This document shows positions 18,896-29,319 of a DNA stretch of 64,000 nt, one piece after another. Made by a program: the position numbers and the translations under genes. The number at the start of each line of letters is the position of its first letter. Position 1 is the first letter of the stretch. This stretch comes from Streptomyces thinghirensis (GTDB lineage: Bacteria > Actinomycetota > Actinomycetia > Streptomycetales > Streptomycetaceae): positions 124,001-188,000 of the forward strand of contig JAKFGP010000033.1 of the NCBI GenBank assembly GCA_021502835.1, in the 5' to 3' direction. Under the pieces are notes generated by a model. It was given only the letters and a program-made list of their open reading frames with translations. It did no database searches and was not told where the DNA came from.

Positions 18896-19392
18896 ATGCC
18901 AGCTCCGCACATACGCCGGGCCAGGTCCGACGACGAGCAGCCGCTGCGCCTGCTCGACCTCGCAACCTGGTCCTACCAGCACGCCGTCTCGCCTCCGCCG
19001 GAACCGGACCAGGCCTTCTTCAGCGAGCGCTCGGGCCCCGCCGACCACCTGGTCGCCGAACTCGACGGCACCGTCGTCGGCTACGTCCGTCTCGGCTTCC
19101 CCACGCCCCTGGCCTCCAACTCCCACGTGCGCCAGATCCGCGGCCCTCGCCGTCTCCGACGCGGCCTGGGCGCAACGGCGCCGGCCGCGCGCTCGTCCGG
19201 GCCGCCGTGGAGGAGGCCCGCCGCCTGGGCGCCCGGCGCATCACCCTGCGGGTCCTCGGCCACAACACCGCGGCCCGCAAGCAGCACGAGTCCGAGGGCT
19301 TCGTCGTGGAGGGCGTGCAGCCGGAGGAGTTCCACCTCGACGGCGAGTACGTCGACGACGTGCTGATGGGGCGGTCGCTGACCGGCCCCTGA
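18896..19392 (+). CDS. GNAT acetyltransferase (frameshifted)
   Basis: About 163 residues. IRRARSDDEQPLRLLDLATW, HLVAELDGTVVGYVRLGFPT, then after a frame change near 19145 the acetyl-CoA motif QRRRGRALVRAAVEEAR and LRVLGHNTAARKQHESEGF, ending FHLDGEYVDDVLMGRSL. ATG 18896-18898 or GTG nine bases earlier. Convergent with the downstream protease gene with almost no gap. Acceptor substrate unknown. Confidence 0.82.
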
Positions 19393-19395
19393 CGC

Positions 19396-20630
19396 TCACG
19401 ACGTAGACCGGCTCGCCCGTGTCCACCGCCTCCGTCGCCTCCGCCGCACGCCGCGCCTCGTCGGCCACCTCGTCCGCGGTCAGCACGTCAGCCGGTCCGG
19501 GCGTCGGAGGTGGAGCGGGCGAAGACCACGCCGTACACCCGGCCGTCGGTGGTCAGCAGCGGTCCGCCCGAGTTGCCGGGGCGGACCGTGGAGCCGGATC
19601 GAGTAGATCTCCCGGGTGACGTTCGCGTCGCTGTAGATGTTCTGCCCGGTCGCCCGTATCCGGTTCGCCACCGTCGCCGCCCGCAGGTCAAGGTCGCCGT
19701 CCTGCGGGTAGCCCGCGACCACCGCGGGGTCGCCGCGCCCGCGTCGTCGTCGAACCGCAGGACGGGCGCGGACAGGTCCGGGACGTACAGCACGGCCACG
19801 TCCTTGCCCGGGTCGAACAGCACCACCCCGGGCCTCGTACGACGGACCCACCCCGCCGACCCGCACGCTCGGGTCGTCGATGCCACGGCCACCACGTGGG
19901 CGTTGGTCATCCGTGCTCCGGCGCGTAGACGGAAACCGCTGCCCTCCCGGCCCTGGGTCCCGGCGACGCCCTCGAGGCCTTCACCGTGCTGAAGCTTAGC
20001 CGCGTTGGTGGCCGCGCCATATTAAACGTGCTGTCGCCCGGAGGGCTCGGCCGGCCTCGGCGGTCGACTCGTTCTCGAAGGAGTTGAAGACCTGCGGGAA
20101 ACCCGCCTCGTCAAGCGCGGACATCGCCCCGGAGAACCACGCCGGCGTGGTGTCCGGCATCGCCCGCTGCACCGCGCCCGGCAGCGTCCGGGTCCGGATC
20201 GCCGAGGTGAGCAGCGAGGATGAGGACGCCGCCAGGACGCTCGCCGCCACCCACGCCACGACCAGCGCGGCCGCCGCGTTGGCCGCCGCCCCGCCGACCC
20301 CGTCGGCCACCTGGGCGGCCCCGCGTCCCGGCTCCGGCGCAGCCGTGGCGCAGAGCCGCCCCGCCAGTTCGTGGCGCACCACCGCCGGCAGCGGCACCGT
20401 GATCACGGCGGTCACCGTCGCGCGCCGTCGAGACCCAGCGCCGCCAGATCCATCACCCACGGCAGGATCCACGCGCCGAGCGCCGCCACCACCCACGAAA
20501 CCGGCCAGCGGGGCACAGCCGGCCGCCAGGCCGCGCCGGTAGCCGGCTTGCGCCGGCGTGGAGGCCAGCACCACCGAGCGCCAGCGGGATGTCCCGAGCA
20601 GGTCCGCGCGAGCCGCCTTTCCGTCGGACC
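19396..20630 (-). CDS. Membrane serine protease with CvpA-like N-terminus, MarP-like (frameshifted)
   Basis: About 400 residues. The N-terminal ~180 residues hold several hydrophobic helices (AGYRRGLAAGCAPLAGFVGG, ALGAWILPWVMDLAALG, AANAAAALVVAWVAASVLAA), like the colicin-V-production domain. The C-terminal trypsin-like domain shows all three catalytic residues: His in TNAHVVAVAS, Asp in PGKDVAVLYVPDL, Ser in PGNSGGPLL. This matches MarP, the acid-resistance periplasmic protease of mycobacteria, from memory. Start and stop are approximate because of indels; the stop is probably the TGA at 19396-19398. It is divergent from a peptidoglycan amidase-like gene. Confidence 0.78.
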
Positions 20631-20819
20631 CTCTGCGGACCCCGGGACCCTGAGTACGTTCTGGTCGGCCCGGTGATCAGCCTGGGACGCGCGGCTGTCC
20701 GAGAAAACCGCCACCCGTGCGCGCCGACGGGTGTGCGGTGACCACGATACGTGCGATCAACCGGAAAACGTCACGGACCGGGACGATGGTTCCATCGGGT
20801 GGCACAGCACACATCGCGG

Positions 20820-21748
20820 ATGGAGGGGATCCGCCGGACAGCCAGTACGGGACCGTACGTGTCTTCCGAGGACCAGCGCGGGCCGGAGCCCGCGGGCGCT
20901 TCGGCCCTTGCCGCGCGCCCGCGTACGGGTCGCCGCCGCGCCCGCCATGCCGGAGCGCGGCACGAGCGCTACTCGGCTGCCTGCCCCGGTCTGGCCGCCG
21001 TCGCCGCGCTGGCGCTGTGCGCGAGGCGGTGTGGAACAGGCCGCCGCGACGCACGCCCGGCCGGCCGCCGCCGGCCGGCACGCCGCGCGCCCGGCCGCCC
21101 GTCGTGCCCCGGTCGGTCTGGCTGGGCGGCGCCGCCCGCGCAGCCGCCCCCGCCACGACGACGGAGGTCCTCGCCGTCTTCCGTCCACCACACGGACACA
21201 CGCCAGAACGGCTACGACTGCGCCATTTGATGCCGGCCATCCTCCGGGGTATCTACACGGGCCAGACCGGCGCCCGGGACTGGGACGACATCGGCACAGC
21301 TTCGTCGTCGACCGCTGCGGCACCATCTACGAGGGCCGCGCGGGCGGCATCCCGTTTCGGCCCGTCACCGGCGCCCACACCCAGGGCTTCAACCACCCGC
21401 ACCACCGGCATCGCCGCCCTCGGCACCTTCACCGCCCGGGCGTGCCCGTGCCCGACGCGCTGACCGACGCGATCGCCGCGCTGGCCGCCTGGAAACTCGG
21501 CCGCACCGACACCGACCCGCGCGGGAAGGCCAGCCTGGTCTCCAGCAACGGCCTCAGCCCGGTACGCCGTCGGCGCCACCGCCACCCTGCCCGCCGTCGC
21601 GGGCCACGACGACGGCTACGAGACCAGCTGCCCGGGCGCGGCCCTCACCGCCCGCCTTCCGGACATCAGGGACCGGGCGGCGCGACTTAGGACCGGACGG
21701 GCTGACACCCGCGCCGAGCCGGTCGTACCGGCCGACCGGAGGCGGTGA
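20820..21748 (+). CDS. Peptidoglycan recognition / N-acetylmuramoyl-L-alanine amidase-like protein (frameshifted)
   Basis: About 305 residues. The PGRP amidase domain shows the zinc ligands: VHHTDT followed by NGYDCA, GAHTQGFNH, and YETSCPGAALTARL, with GIYTGQTGARDWDDIG and FVVDRCGTIYEGRAGGI between. A poorly conserved ~110-residue N-terminus with one hydrophobic run (SAACPGLAAVAALALC) may be a leader. Start ATG 20820 is tentative. Frame changes near 21225, 21295, 21420 and 21560. It presumably cuts or binds peptidoglycan outside the membrane. It ends beside the convergent DUF4240 gene. Confidence 0.78.
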
Positions 21749-21749
21749 G

Positions 21750-22276
21750 TCAGTCCTGCCCGAACCCGCTCCCACAGGCGCGGGAACCGCTCCGCGACGG
21801 CCTGGTCGTTCTCAGGTCGATCGCGGTGCCCAGCGCTCCCGCGGGCGCGGGCGCGATGCCGAGATCGGGGGCGACGGTGCCGGTGAGCTGCTCGTAGGCC
21901 TCGTCGGCCGCGTAGCCGAGGTTCCTCGCCGTCGCCGTCCAGCTCCTCGTCGAAGTCGTCCAGCAGCTCGGCGAGCGAGTCGGGCTCGTGCACCGCGCCC
22001 TCGTAGCACCTCGCGGCCCTGGCCGATCAGCCAGCACCGGAAGTAGTCGAAGGCGTCGTCGCTGGCACCGCCGAGCAGCACCCACGCGGCGCCCCACAGG
22101 TCCCCAGGTGCAGGCGCGGTTGTAGCGGGCCTCGAAATGGCGGGCGAAGTCGAGCACCAGGTCCGGGTCCATCCCGAGGAGCCGCTCCACGAGCAGGTCG
22201 GCCTGGTCCTCGGGGATCGCCGTCGGCACCCTTGCCGGGTGGCGTCGATCAGCTCCCAGAACTCCGTCTCGTCCAT
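21750..22276 (-). CDS. DUF4240 protein (frameshifted)
   Basis: About 175 residues. MDETEFWELIDATRQ opens the protein, as in DUF4240 members, followed by AIPEDQADLLVERLLGMDPD, VLDFARHFEARYNRA, AAWVLLGGASDDAFDYFRCW and LIGQGREVLRG, ending FPRLWERFGQD in corrected frame. Stop TGA 21750-21752 lies directly against the convergent amidase gene. Frame changes near 22230, 22105, 22005, 21925 and 21815. Function unknown. Confidence 0.8.
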
Positions 22277-22332
22277 CACGGGTCCAGCATCGGTCCTGGA
22301 GGGTGGGTACGCACGTGGAGTGGAGCGGATCG

Positions 22333-23376
22333 TTATGTGCCGGCCTGGTGCGCGTCGCCGTACATCCCGTCCATCTCGTCCCCGGATCGCCCCGTAGCCG
22401 TACAACCCGGCCAGTCGCCGCGCTTCCCGGGCGAACCGCTCCCGCAGCGCCTCGGGCGCCAGCACCTCCACCTCCGGCCCCAGCCCCCTCAGCTGGGTGT
22501 GCGCGACCTCCTCGGACTCCACCGGCAGCGTCACCGTCACCCACCCGTCCGCGTCCGGCGCCGCCACGTCCTCCAGCGCCTCCTGGGCGGACCGCGCGTC
22601 GAGGACGTACGCCAGCCCGCGCACACCCTCCGCCGACAGCCGCACCACGACCTCCGCCCGCAGGATCGACCGCGCGAACTGCTCCGCCCGCTCCGCCCAG
22701 AACGTGGGCAGGTCGAAGTCGTCGTCCCGCGCGAAGCGCTCCTCGCCCGCGTCCACCGCCGTGAACCGGTCGATGCGGTAGACGCGGAAGGCCCGCCGCC
22801 CGCCGCCCGCGCGACCCTCGCGCACAGATACCAGACGCCCGCCTTCAGCACGAGCCCGTACGGCTCCAGCTCCCGGGCGACCTCGTCCTCCCCGCGCCGG
22901 TAGCGCGCGGTGACGGTCCGGTCGTCCCAGACCGCGTCCGCGACCGCCGGCAGCAGCTCCGGTGTCCGGGGCTCCTGGAACCAGTTCGGCGCGTCCAGGT
23001 GGAGACCGCTGCGCCGCCGTGCGGGAGGCGTCCCGGGGGAGGGGAGCAGGGCGGCCGAAACCTTCAGGCGCGGGCCGCGCCGACGCCGCCGTCCTCAGGC
23101 CCATCTCGCGCAGCGCCCCGGCACCCCGGACAGGAACAGCGCCTCGGCCTCGCCCCGCGCCAGTGCCGGTCAGCCGGGTGCGGTACCCGCCGATCAGCCG
23201 GTAGCCCCGGCCCGCCCTCGCCCGCGTACACCGGTACGCCCGCCTCCGACAGCGCCTGCGCGTCCCGCGTCACGGTCCGCTCCGACACCTCCAGTTCCTC
23301 GGCCAGTTCGGCGGCGGTCATGGCCGGGCGGGACTGGAGGAGCAGCACCATCTTTGATGAGGCGGGCAGCGCGCAT
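22333..23376 (-). CDS. WYL-domain HTH transcriptional regulator (frameshifted)
   Basis: About 340 residues. N-terminal HTH of the HTH_11/DeoR type: MRAARLIK, MVLLLQSRPAMTAAELAEEL, EVSERTVTRDAQALSEAGVP, VYAGEGG. The C-terminal WYL-like part reads REMGLRTAASARP, YGLVLKAGVWYLCARV, FRVYRIDRFTAVDAGEERFA, DDDFDLPTFWAERAEQFARS and ends EMDGMYGDAHQAGT in corrected frame at TAA 22333-22335. WYL regulators bind nucleic acids or nucleotides; targets here are unknown. Start ATG 23374-23376, or an ATG nine bases upstream. Confidence 0.8.
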
Positions 23377-23450
23377 GCATATCATGCAGGAGAGCCCAGG
23401 AGGCCCCCGCCGCCCGGTCGTCCACGGAGGGGCCTCACCTCGGGGGCGCT

Positions 23451-26163
23451 TTACAGGCCGTAGCGCTCGCGCGCCTCCTTCACGGCCGTCGCCTTGACCT
23501 CGCCGCGCTTGGCGAGCTGGGCCAGGGCCGCGACCACGATGGACTCGGCGTCGACGCCGAAGTGGCGGCGGGCGGCCTCACGGGTGTCCGACAGGCCGAA
23601 GCCGTCGGCGCCGAGCGACGAGTAGTCCTGCTCGACCCACTGCGCGATCTGGTCCGGGACCTGGCGCATGTAGTCGGAGACCGCGAGGACCGGGCCCTCG
23701 GCGCCCTGGAGCGCCTGGCGGACGTACGGCGTCCGCTCCTCGCCGCGCAGCAGCGCCAGCGTCGGCGTCCATCGCGTCCCGGCGCAGCTCCGTCCAGGAG
23801 GTCGCGGACCACACGTCGGCGGGGCACGCCCCACTCCTCGGCGAGCAGCTTCTGCGCCTTCAGCGCCCAGTGGATCGCCGTGCCGGAGCTCGAGGAGCTG
23901 GATGCGCGGGGCGTTAGCAGGCCGGGGCCAGGCCCGCCGACTCCGCCGTGTTGAAGCGGTACAGGCCCGCCGACGTTGCCCTCGTCCACACCGGCGGCGG
24001 ACGGCTTGGCCGGCTGCGGCATCGGCTCGTTGTAGACGATCCAGGTAGTAGAAGACGTTCGGGTCCTCGCCGGGGAGCCGCCTCGCCGTACATCCGGCGC
24101 AGACCGTCCTTGACGATCGCCGCGACCTCGTAGGCGAACGCGGGGTCGTACGTCAGCGACGCCGGGTTGGTCGCCGCGATGGCGGGGGAGTGGCCGTCCG
24201 CGTGCTGGAGGCCCTCACCGAGTCAGCGTGGTCCGGCCGGCCGTGGCGCCGACCAGGAAGCCGCGCCGAGCTGGTCGCCGAGCTGCCACATCTGGTCGGC
24301 CGTGCGCTGCCAGCCAGAACATCGAGAGAAGATGTAGAACGGGATCATCGCCTCGCCGTGCGTCGCGTACGACGTCGAGGCGGAGATGAAGTCGGCCATC
24401 GAGCCGGCCTCGGTGATCCCCTCGTTGAGGATCTGGCCGTTCTTGGCCTCCTTGTAGTACATCAGCTGGTCGCGGTCGACCGGCTCGTACGTCTGGCCCT
24501 TGGGCGAGTAGATGCCCAGGGACGGGAAGAGGCTCTCCATGCCGAAGGTGCGCGCCTCGTCGGGGACGATCGGCACCCAGCGCTTGCCCGTCTCCTTGTC
24601 GCGGACCAGGTCCTTGACCAGGCGGACGAAGGCCATGGTGGTGGCCACGTTCTGCGAACCGGAGCCCTTGTCGAAGGACGTGAAGGCCTTCTCGGCGGGC
24701 GCGGGCAGCGGGTGCGACCGGGTGCACGCGGCGGGCCGGGGCCGGACCGCCGAGGGCGGCGCGGCGCTCCTGGAGGTAGCGGACCTCGGGGGAGTCGGCG
24801 CCCGGGTGGCCGTAGGGGACCACGCCGTCGACGAAGTCGCTGTCCTTGATCGGCAGGCCGAGCAGGTCGCGCATGTCCTTGAACTCGTCCACCGAGAGCT
24901 TCTTCATCTGGTGGTTGGCGTTCTTGGAGGCGAAGCCGGTGCCGAGGTGTGGCCCTTGACCGTCTGGGCCAGGATCACGGTCGGCGCGCCCTTGTGGGCG
25001 AGCGCGGCGCGGTAGGCGGCGCAGACCTTGCGGGACTCGTGGCCGCCGCGCGAGTAGTGGAAACACTCGAGGATCTTGTCGTCGGACAGCAGCTTCGCCA
25101 TCTCGGCGAGCTGCGGGTCCTTGCCGAAGAAGTCCTCGCGGATGTAGGCGGCGTCGCGCGTCTGGTACGTCTGCACCTGCGCGTCGGGTACCTCGCGCAG
25201 GCGGCGTACGAGCGCGCCGGTGGTGTCGAGCTGGAACAGCTCGTCCCACGCCAGTGCCCCACAGCGACTTCACGACGTTCCAGCCGGCGCCGCGGGAACT
25301 GGGCCTCCAGCTCCTGCACGATCTTGAAGTTGGCGCGGACCGGACCATCGAGACGCTGCAGGTTGCGGTTGATGACGAAGGTCAGGTTGTCCAGGCCCTC
25401 GCGGGGAGGCGAGGGTGAGCGCGGTGGTGGACTCCGGCTCGTCCATCTCGCCGTCGCCGAGGAACGCCCCACACGGGGAGTTGGTCAGGTCCTTGATGCC
25501 GCGGCTGGTCAGGTAGCGGTTGAACCGCGCCTGGTAGATCGCGGAGATCGGCCCCGGAGGCCCATCGAGACGGTGGGGAACTCCCACGATGCCAGGGCAG
25601 GCGCCGCGGGTGCGGGTACGACGGCAGACCGTTCCCGCCGGCCTCGCGGCGGAAGTTGTCCAGCTGCTCCTCGTTGAGGCGGCCGTCAAGGAAGGCGCGG
25701 GCGTAGATGCCGGGGGCGTGGCCCTGGATGTAGAGCTGGTCGCCGGAGCCGTCACCCTCCTTGCCCTTGAAGAAGTGGTTGAAGCCGGTCTCGTAGAGCC
25801 AGGCCGCGGAGGCGAAGGTGGCGATAGTGGCCGCCGACGCCGTGCTTGCTGCCGCGGGTGACCATCGCCGCCGCGTTCCAGCGGTTCCAGGCGGTGATCC
25901 GCTGCTCCAACCTCGTCGCCGTCCACGGCGGGCTCGTCGGCGGTCGGGATGGAGTTGACGTAGTCCGTCTCGAGGAGCTTCGGCAGCGCGATGCCGGCGC
26001 CCTCGGCGCGCTCCAGTGTGCGGCGCATCAGGTACGCGGCACGGTGCGGCCCGGCCGCCTTGGTGACGGCGTCCAGGGAGGCCTGCCATTCGGCGGTCTC
26101 CTCCGGGTCGCGGTCCGGGAGCTGGTCGAGCTCGCTCGGCTGGATGGCTTTGGGGTCGGTCAT
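23451..26163 (-). CDS. aceE: Pyruvate dehydrogenase E1 component, homodimeric (heavily frameshifted)
   Basis: Thiamine-diphosphate enzyme that decarboxylates pyruvate and acetylates the E2 lipoyl groups. About 900 residues: ATG 26161-26163, then [56 protein letters not shown], the ThDP motif [10 protein letters not shown] with [17 protein letters not shown], and IPFYIFSRC and [20 protein letters not shown] in the C-terminal half, ending ERYGL. At least fifteen frame changes. A palindrome about 120 bases upstream and the neighbouring GntR gene suggest control by a FadR-type repressor. Confidence 0.93.
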
Positions 26164-26283
26164 GTCGCCGCCTTCCTCAGTCGAAGGGGTTCCCTCATCG
26201 TCAAGGGTTCGGGGGTGCCCTAGGTCTTTGGCAGGACAGGGCGCTGGGCTTGGGTGGAAGCCCCGTCCGTGACTGTAGCTCCC

Positions 26284-26300
26284 TGATCGATGATCGATCA
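26284..26300. promoter_or_regulatory. Palindromic operator candidate upstream of aceE
   Basis: TGATCGATgATCGATCA is a perfect palindrome with 8-bp arms, 121 bases before the aceE start. GntR/FadR-class regulators bind short palindromes of this size, and a GntR gene lies next door. The rest of the gap 26164-26600 holds the family B repeat and no gene. Confidence 0.55.
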
Positions 26301-26439
26301 AAGGGTTGAGGGGCAAAACCTCTCGATTACGAGAAAGTCGGCACGGGGTGCCTTCGGCGATGGCACGGGAGTGACCTGTGCTGGTGGGTGTTTGTGCAGG
26401 TGAGCGCCGTAGAGCTCGGGTGGTTCGGGGGTGTGCCGG

Positions 26440-26560
26440 GTGCGGCTGCGTCGTGGCTGATCGCGCCCACGCGGCGGAGCCGCATATCGATACAGCCCCG
26501 CGCCCCTTTGGGGGGGCGCGGGGAACTGCGCGAATCGTGGGTTCTGGGGCGGAGCCCCAG
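26440..26560. repeat. Dispersed intergenic repeat, family B copy 1
   Basis: Contains GCGCCCACGCGGCGGAGCCG, then the hairpin CCCCGCGCCCC (26496-26506) / GGGGCGCGGGG (26513-26523), then AACTGCGCG. Parts recur inverted at 30938-31010 and at 55066-55105. I recognise this from memory as a very common Streptomyces intergenic element. Its hairpin could act as a terminator for the GntR gene. Confidence 0.75.
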
Positions 26561-26599
26561 CCCCCAGGGACGGGAAGGGTAGGGGCGGGGGCGAAGAAA

Positions 26600-27226
26600 C
26601 TCCAGGCGCGCGGGGCGCAGCCCGGGACGTGGGACTTGACCAGGTCCGCAATCCGGGGTCCCGGCGACGGAACGCCGCGACCAGCTCCGCGTGCTCCTCC
26701 GCGTACGACTGCTGCACCGTCCCCAGCCACCGTATCGACAGCGCCGTGAACACCTCGATGCCCAGCCCCTCCCACGTGTGCAGCAGCACACGAGTTGCCC
26801 GCGGCCCGCACCAGCCCCGGTGGAAGCCGACCGTGTGCCGCACCTGGGCCGTGCCGTCGGACACCCGGTCGGCCGCGTACAGCGCGGCGACGTGCGGTTC
26901 GAGGGCCCGAGCAGTCCTCGGCGAGCCGGTCCGCCGCCAGCTCCGCGGCGATCGCCTCCAGGCCGGCCCGGACCGGGTAGCTCTCCTCGAGGTCGGCGGC
27001 GGTCAGATTGCGCACCCGCACGCCCTTGTTCGGCGCCGACTCGATCAGCCGCAGGGACTCCAGCTCGCGCAGCGCCTCCCGCACCGGCGTCTGGCTGACC
27101 TCCAGCTCGGTGGCGATCCGGCGCCCACGATCCGCTTCGCCCGGCTGCCAGCGTCCGCTGATGATCCCTTCCAGGATGTGCTCGCGGATCTGTTCGCGCA
27201 GCGAGTGGACGACGGGCGCGGTCGTG
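26600..27226 (-). CDS. GntR-family (FadR subfamily) regulator (frameshifted, start unclear)
   Basis: About 205-215 residues. [20 protein letters not shown], then after a frame change [20 protein letters not shown] (GntR recognition helix), [40 protein letters not shown] and an FCD-like effector domain ([48 protein letters not shown]). GGAGCTC near 27226 looks like the ribosome site, but the first codon reads CTC-ACG-ACC where GTG or TTG is expected. The natural stop is also lost, since the frame runs into the repeat. A probable regulator of the adjacent aceE. Confidence 0.78.
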
Positions 27227-27430
27227 AGAGCTCCTTCGGGAGGGGCCCCTTCGGCCCCCTGGGGCGTTTGACGCTTAGACAATACGGCCGACGCGGCGGG
27301 CGGGAAGGGCGCACGGGGGCGCTTTACGCAGGTGAGACGAGACTTACACAGCGCGCCGCCGGCGGAAGCGACGGTGCCCCCGCCCGGAGAGCCCGGGCGG
27401 GGGGCACCGTAGAGGCCCACTGGCAGCGGG

Positions 27431-29256
27431 TTACAGGCCGAGCTCGACCTCGAACTCGCCCGCCTCCAGGATCGCCTTGACTGCCGTCAGGTAGCGGGCG
27501 GCGTCGGCGCCGTCCACCAGACGGTGGTCGTAGGACAGGGTCAGGTACGTCATGTCGCGGACGCCGATGGCCGTGCCCTCCTCCGTCTCGATGACGGCGG
27601 GGCGCTTGACCGTGGCGCCGATGCCGAGGATGGCGACCTGGCCCGGCGGCACGATGATCGTGTCGAACAGCGCGCCGCGCGAACCGGTGTTGCTGATGGT
27701 GAAGGTCGCACCCGCCAGCTCGTCCGGGCTGATCTTGCTGGCCCGCACCTTGCCCGCCAGGTCGGCGGTCGCCTTGGCGATGCCGGCCAGGTTGAGGTCA
27801 CCGGCGTTCTTGATGACCGGGGTCATCAGGCTCTTCTCGAGTCCACCGCGATACCGACGTTCTCGGTGTCGAAGTAGGTGATGGTCCCCTCGGCCTCGTT
27901 GATCTTGGCGTTGATCGGCGCGTGCGCCTTCAGCGCCTGGGCCACGGCCTTGACGAAGAACGGCATCGGCAGAGCTTGATCGCCCTCACGGGCCGCGAAC
28001 GCGTCCTGGCACGGGCGCGCAGCTTCATCAGGCGGGTGACGTCGACCTCGACGACCGACGACAGCTGGGCCTGCTCGTGCAGCGCCTTGACCATGTTGTC
28101 GCCGATGACCTTGCGGATGCGCGGCATCTTCACGGTCTGGCCGCGCAGCGGAGGCACTCCAGGGTGGGGGCCTTCTTCGCGGCGGCGGCCGGGGCGGCAG
28201 CGGCGGCCGGAGCCGGAGCGGCGGCCTTGGCCGCCTCGGCGGCGGCGACGACGTCCTGCTTGCGGATACGGCCGCCGACGCCGGTGCCCTTGACGGTGGA
28301 CAGGTCGACGCCGTTCTCGGCGGCGAGCTTGCGCACCAGCGGGGTGACGTAGGCGCCGTCGTCCACCGGCTGGGCGGCGGCCGGGGTGGCCGGAGCGGCG
28401 GCCGGGGCCGGCGCGGGCGCCGGGGCGGACGGAGCCGGGTCGGGCGCCGGGGTGGTCTGCTGCTGCGGAGCCGGGGCCGAGGGGCCTGCGGCGCCGGAGC
28501 GGCGGGGGCCTGCTGGGCCGGGGCGGCCTGCTGCGGAGCCGGGGCCTGGGCGGGCTCGGGCTGCGCGGGGGCGGCCGGGGCCTCCTGGGCCGGGGCGGGG
28601 GCCGGAGCGGCACCCGCCTCGCCGATGACGGCGAGCTTGGCGCCGACCTCGGCGGTCTCGTCCTCGCCGACCACGATCTCCAGCAGGGTGCCGGAGGCAG
28701 GCGCCGGGATCTCGGTGTCGACCTTGTCGGTGGACACCTCCAGCAGCGGCTCGTCGGCCTCGACCGAGGTCGCCGACCGACTTCAGCCAGCGGGTGACGG
28801 TGCCCTCGGTGACGGACTCGCCGAGCGCGGGCAGGACCACGTCCGTGCCCTCGGCGGAACCCGCCGCCGGCGGCGGCGTCGGCGCTGGGAGCGGGCGCCG
28901 GGGCGGCCTGCTCGGTGGAGGGGGCGGCCGGGGCGGGCTCGGGGGCCGGCTCGGCGACCTGCTCGGCCTGCGGGGCCTGCTCGGCGGCCGGGAGCCTCCT
29001 CGGCCGCCGGGGCGCCGGAACCGTCGTCGATCAGCGCCAGCTCGGCGCCGACCTCGACGGTCTCGTCCTCGGCGACCTTGATGGAGGACAGCACGCCGGA
29101 GGCGGGCGCCGGGATCTCGGTGTCGACCTTGTCGGTCGAGACCTCGAGCAACGGCTCGTCGGCCTCGACGCGCTCACCCTCGGCCTTCAGCCAACGGGTG
29201 ACGGTGCCCTCGGTGACGCTCTCGCCGAGCGCCGGAAGGGTTACGGAAACCGCCAT
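27431..29256 (-). CDS. sucB: Dihydrolipoamide acyltransferase (E2) with two lipoyl domains (frameshifted)
   Basis: Core E2 subunit of the pyruvate and/or 2-oxoglutarate dehydrogenase complex. Two lipoyl domains, each with [14 protein letters not shown] around the lipoylated Lys (near 29120 and 28710), separated by long Ala/Pro linkers; then the E1/E3-binding domain ([34 protein letters not shown]) and the catalytic domain ([40 protein letters not shown]) with active-site [15 protein letters not shown]. Frame changes near 28980, 28860, 28790, 28490, 28150, 27990 and 27845. About 605 residues. ATG 29254-29256. It may serve both complexes, as DlaT does in mycobacteria. Confidence 0.9.
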
Positions 29257-29319
29257 GGTTTCGGTTGCTCCTTACGAATTGCGGAAGTCTGTGTCGTCGC
29301 GCCCAATGACCGAGGGAGG

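Noticed and set aside
25270..27420. A 716-codon open frame on the minus strand spanning aceE and the GntR gene
   Set aside because: It is a chain of aceE and GntR fragments joined by frame errors and a stop-free GC-rich repeat, not one protein.
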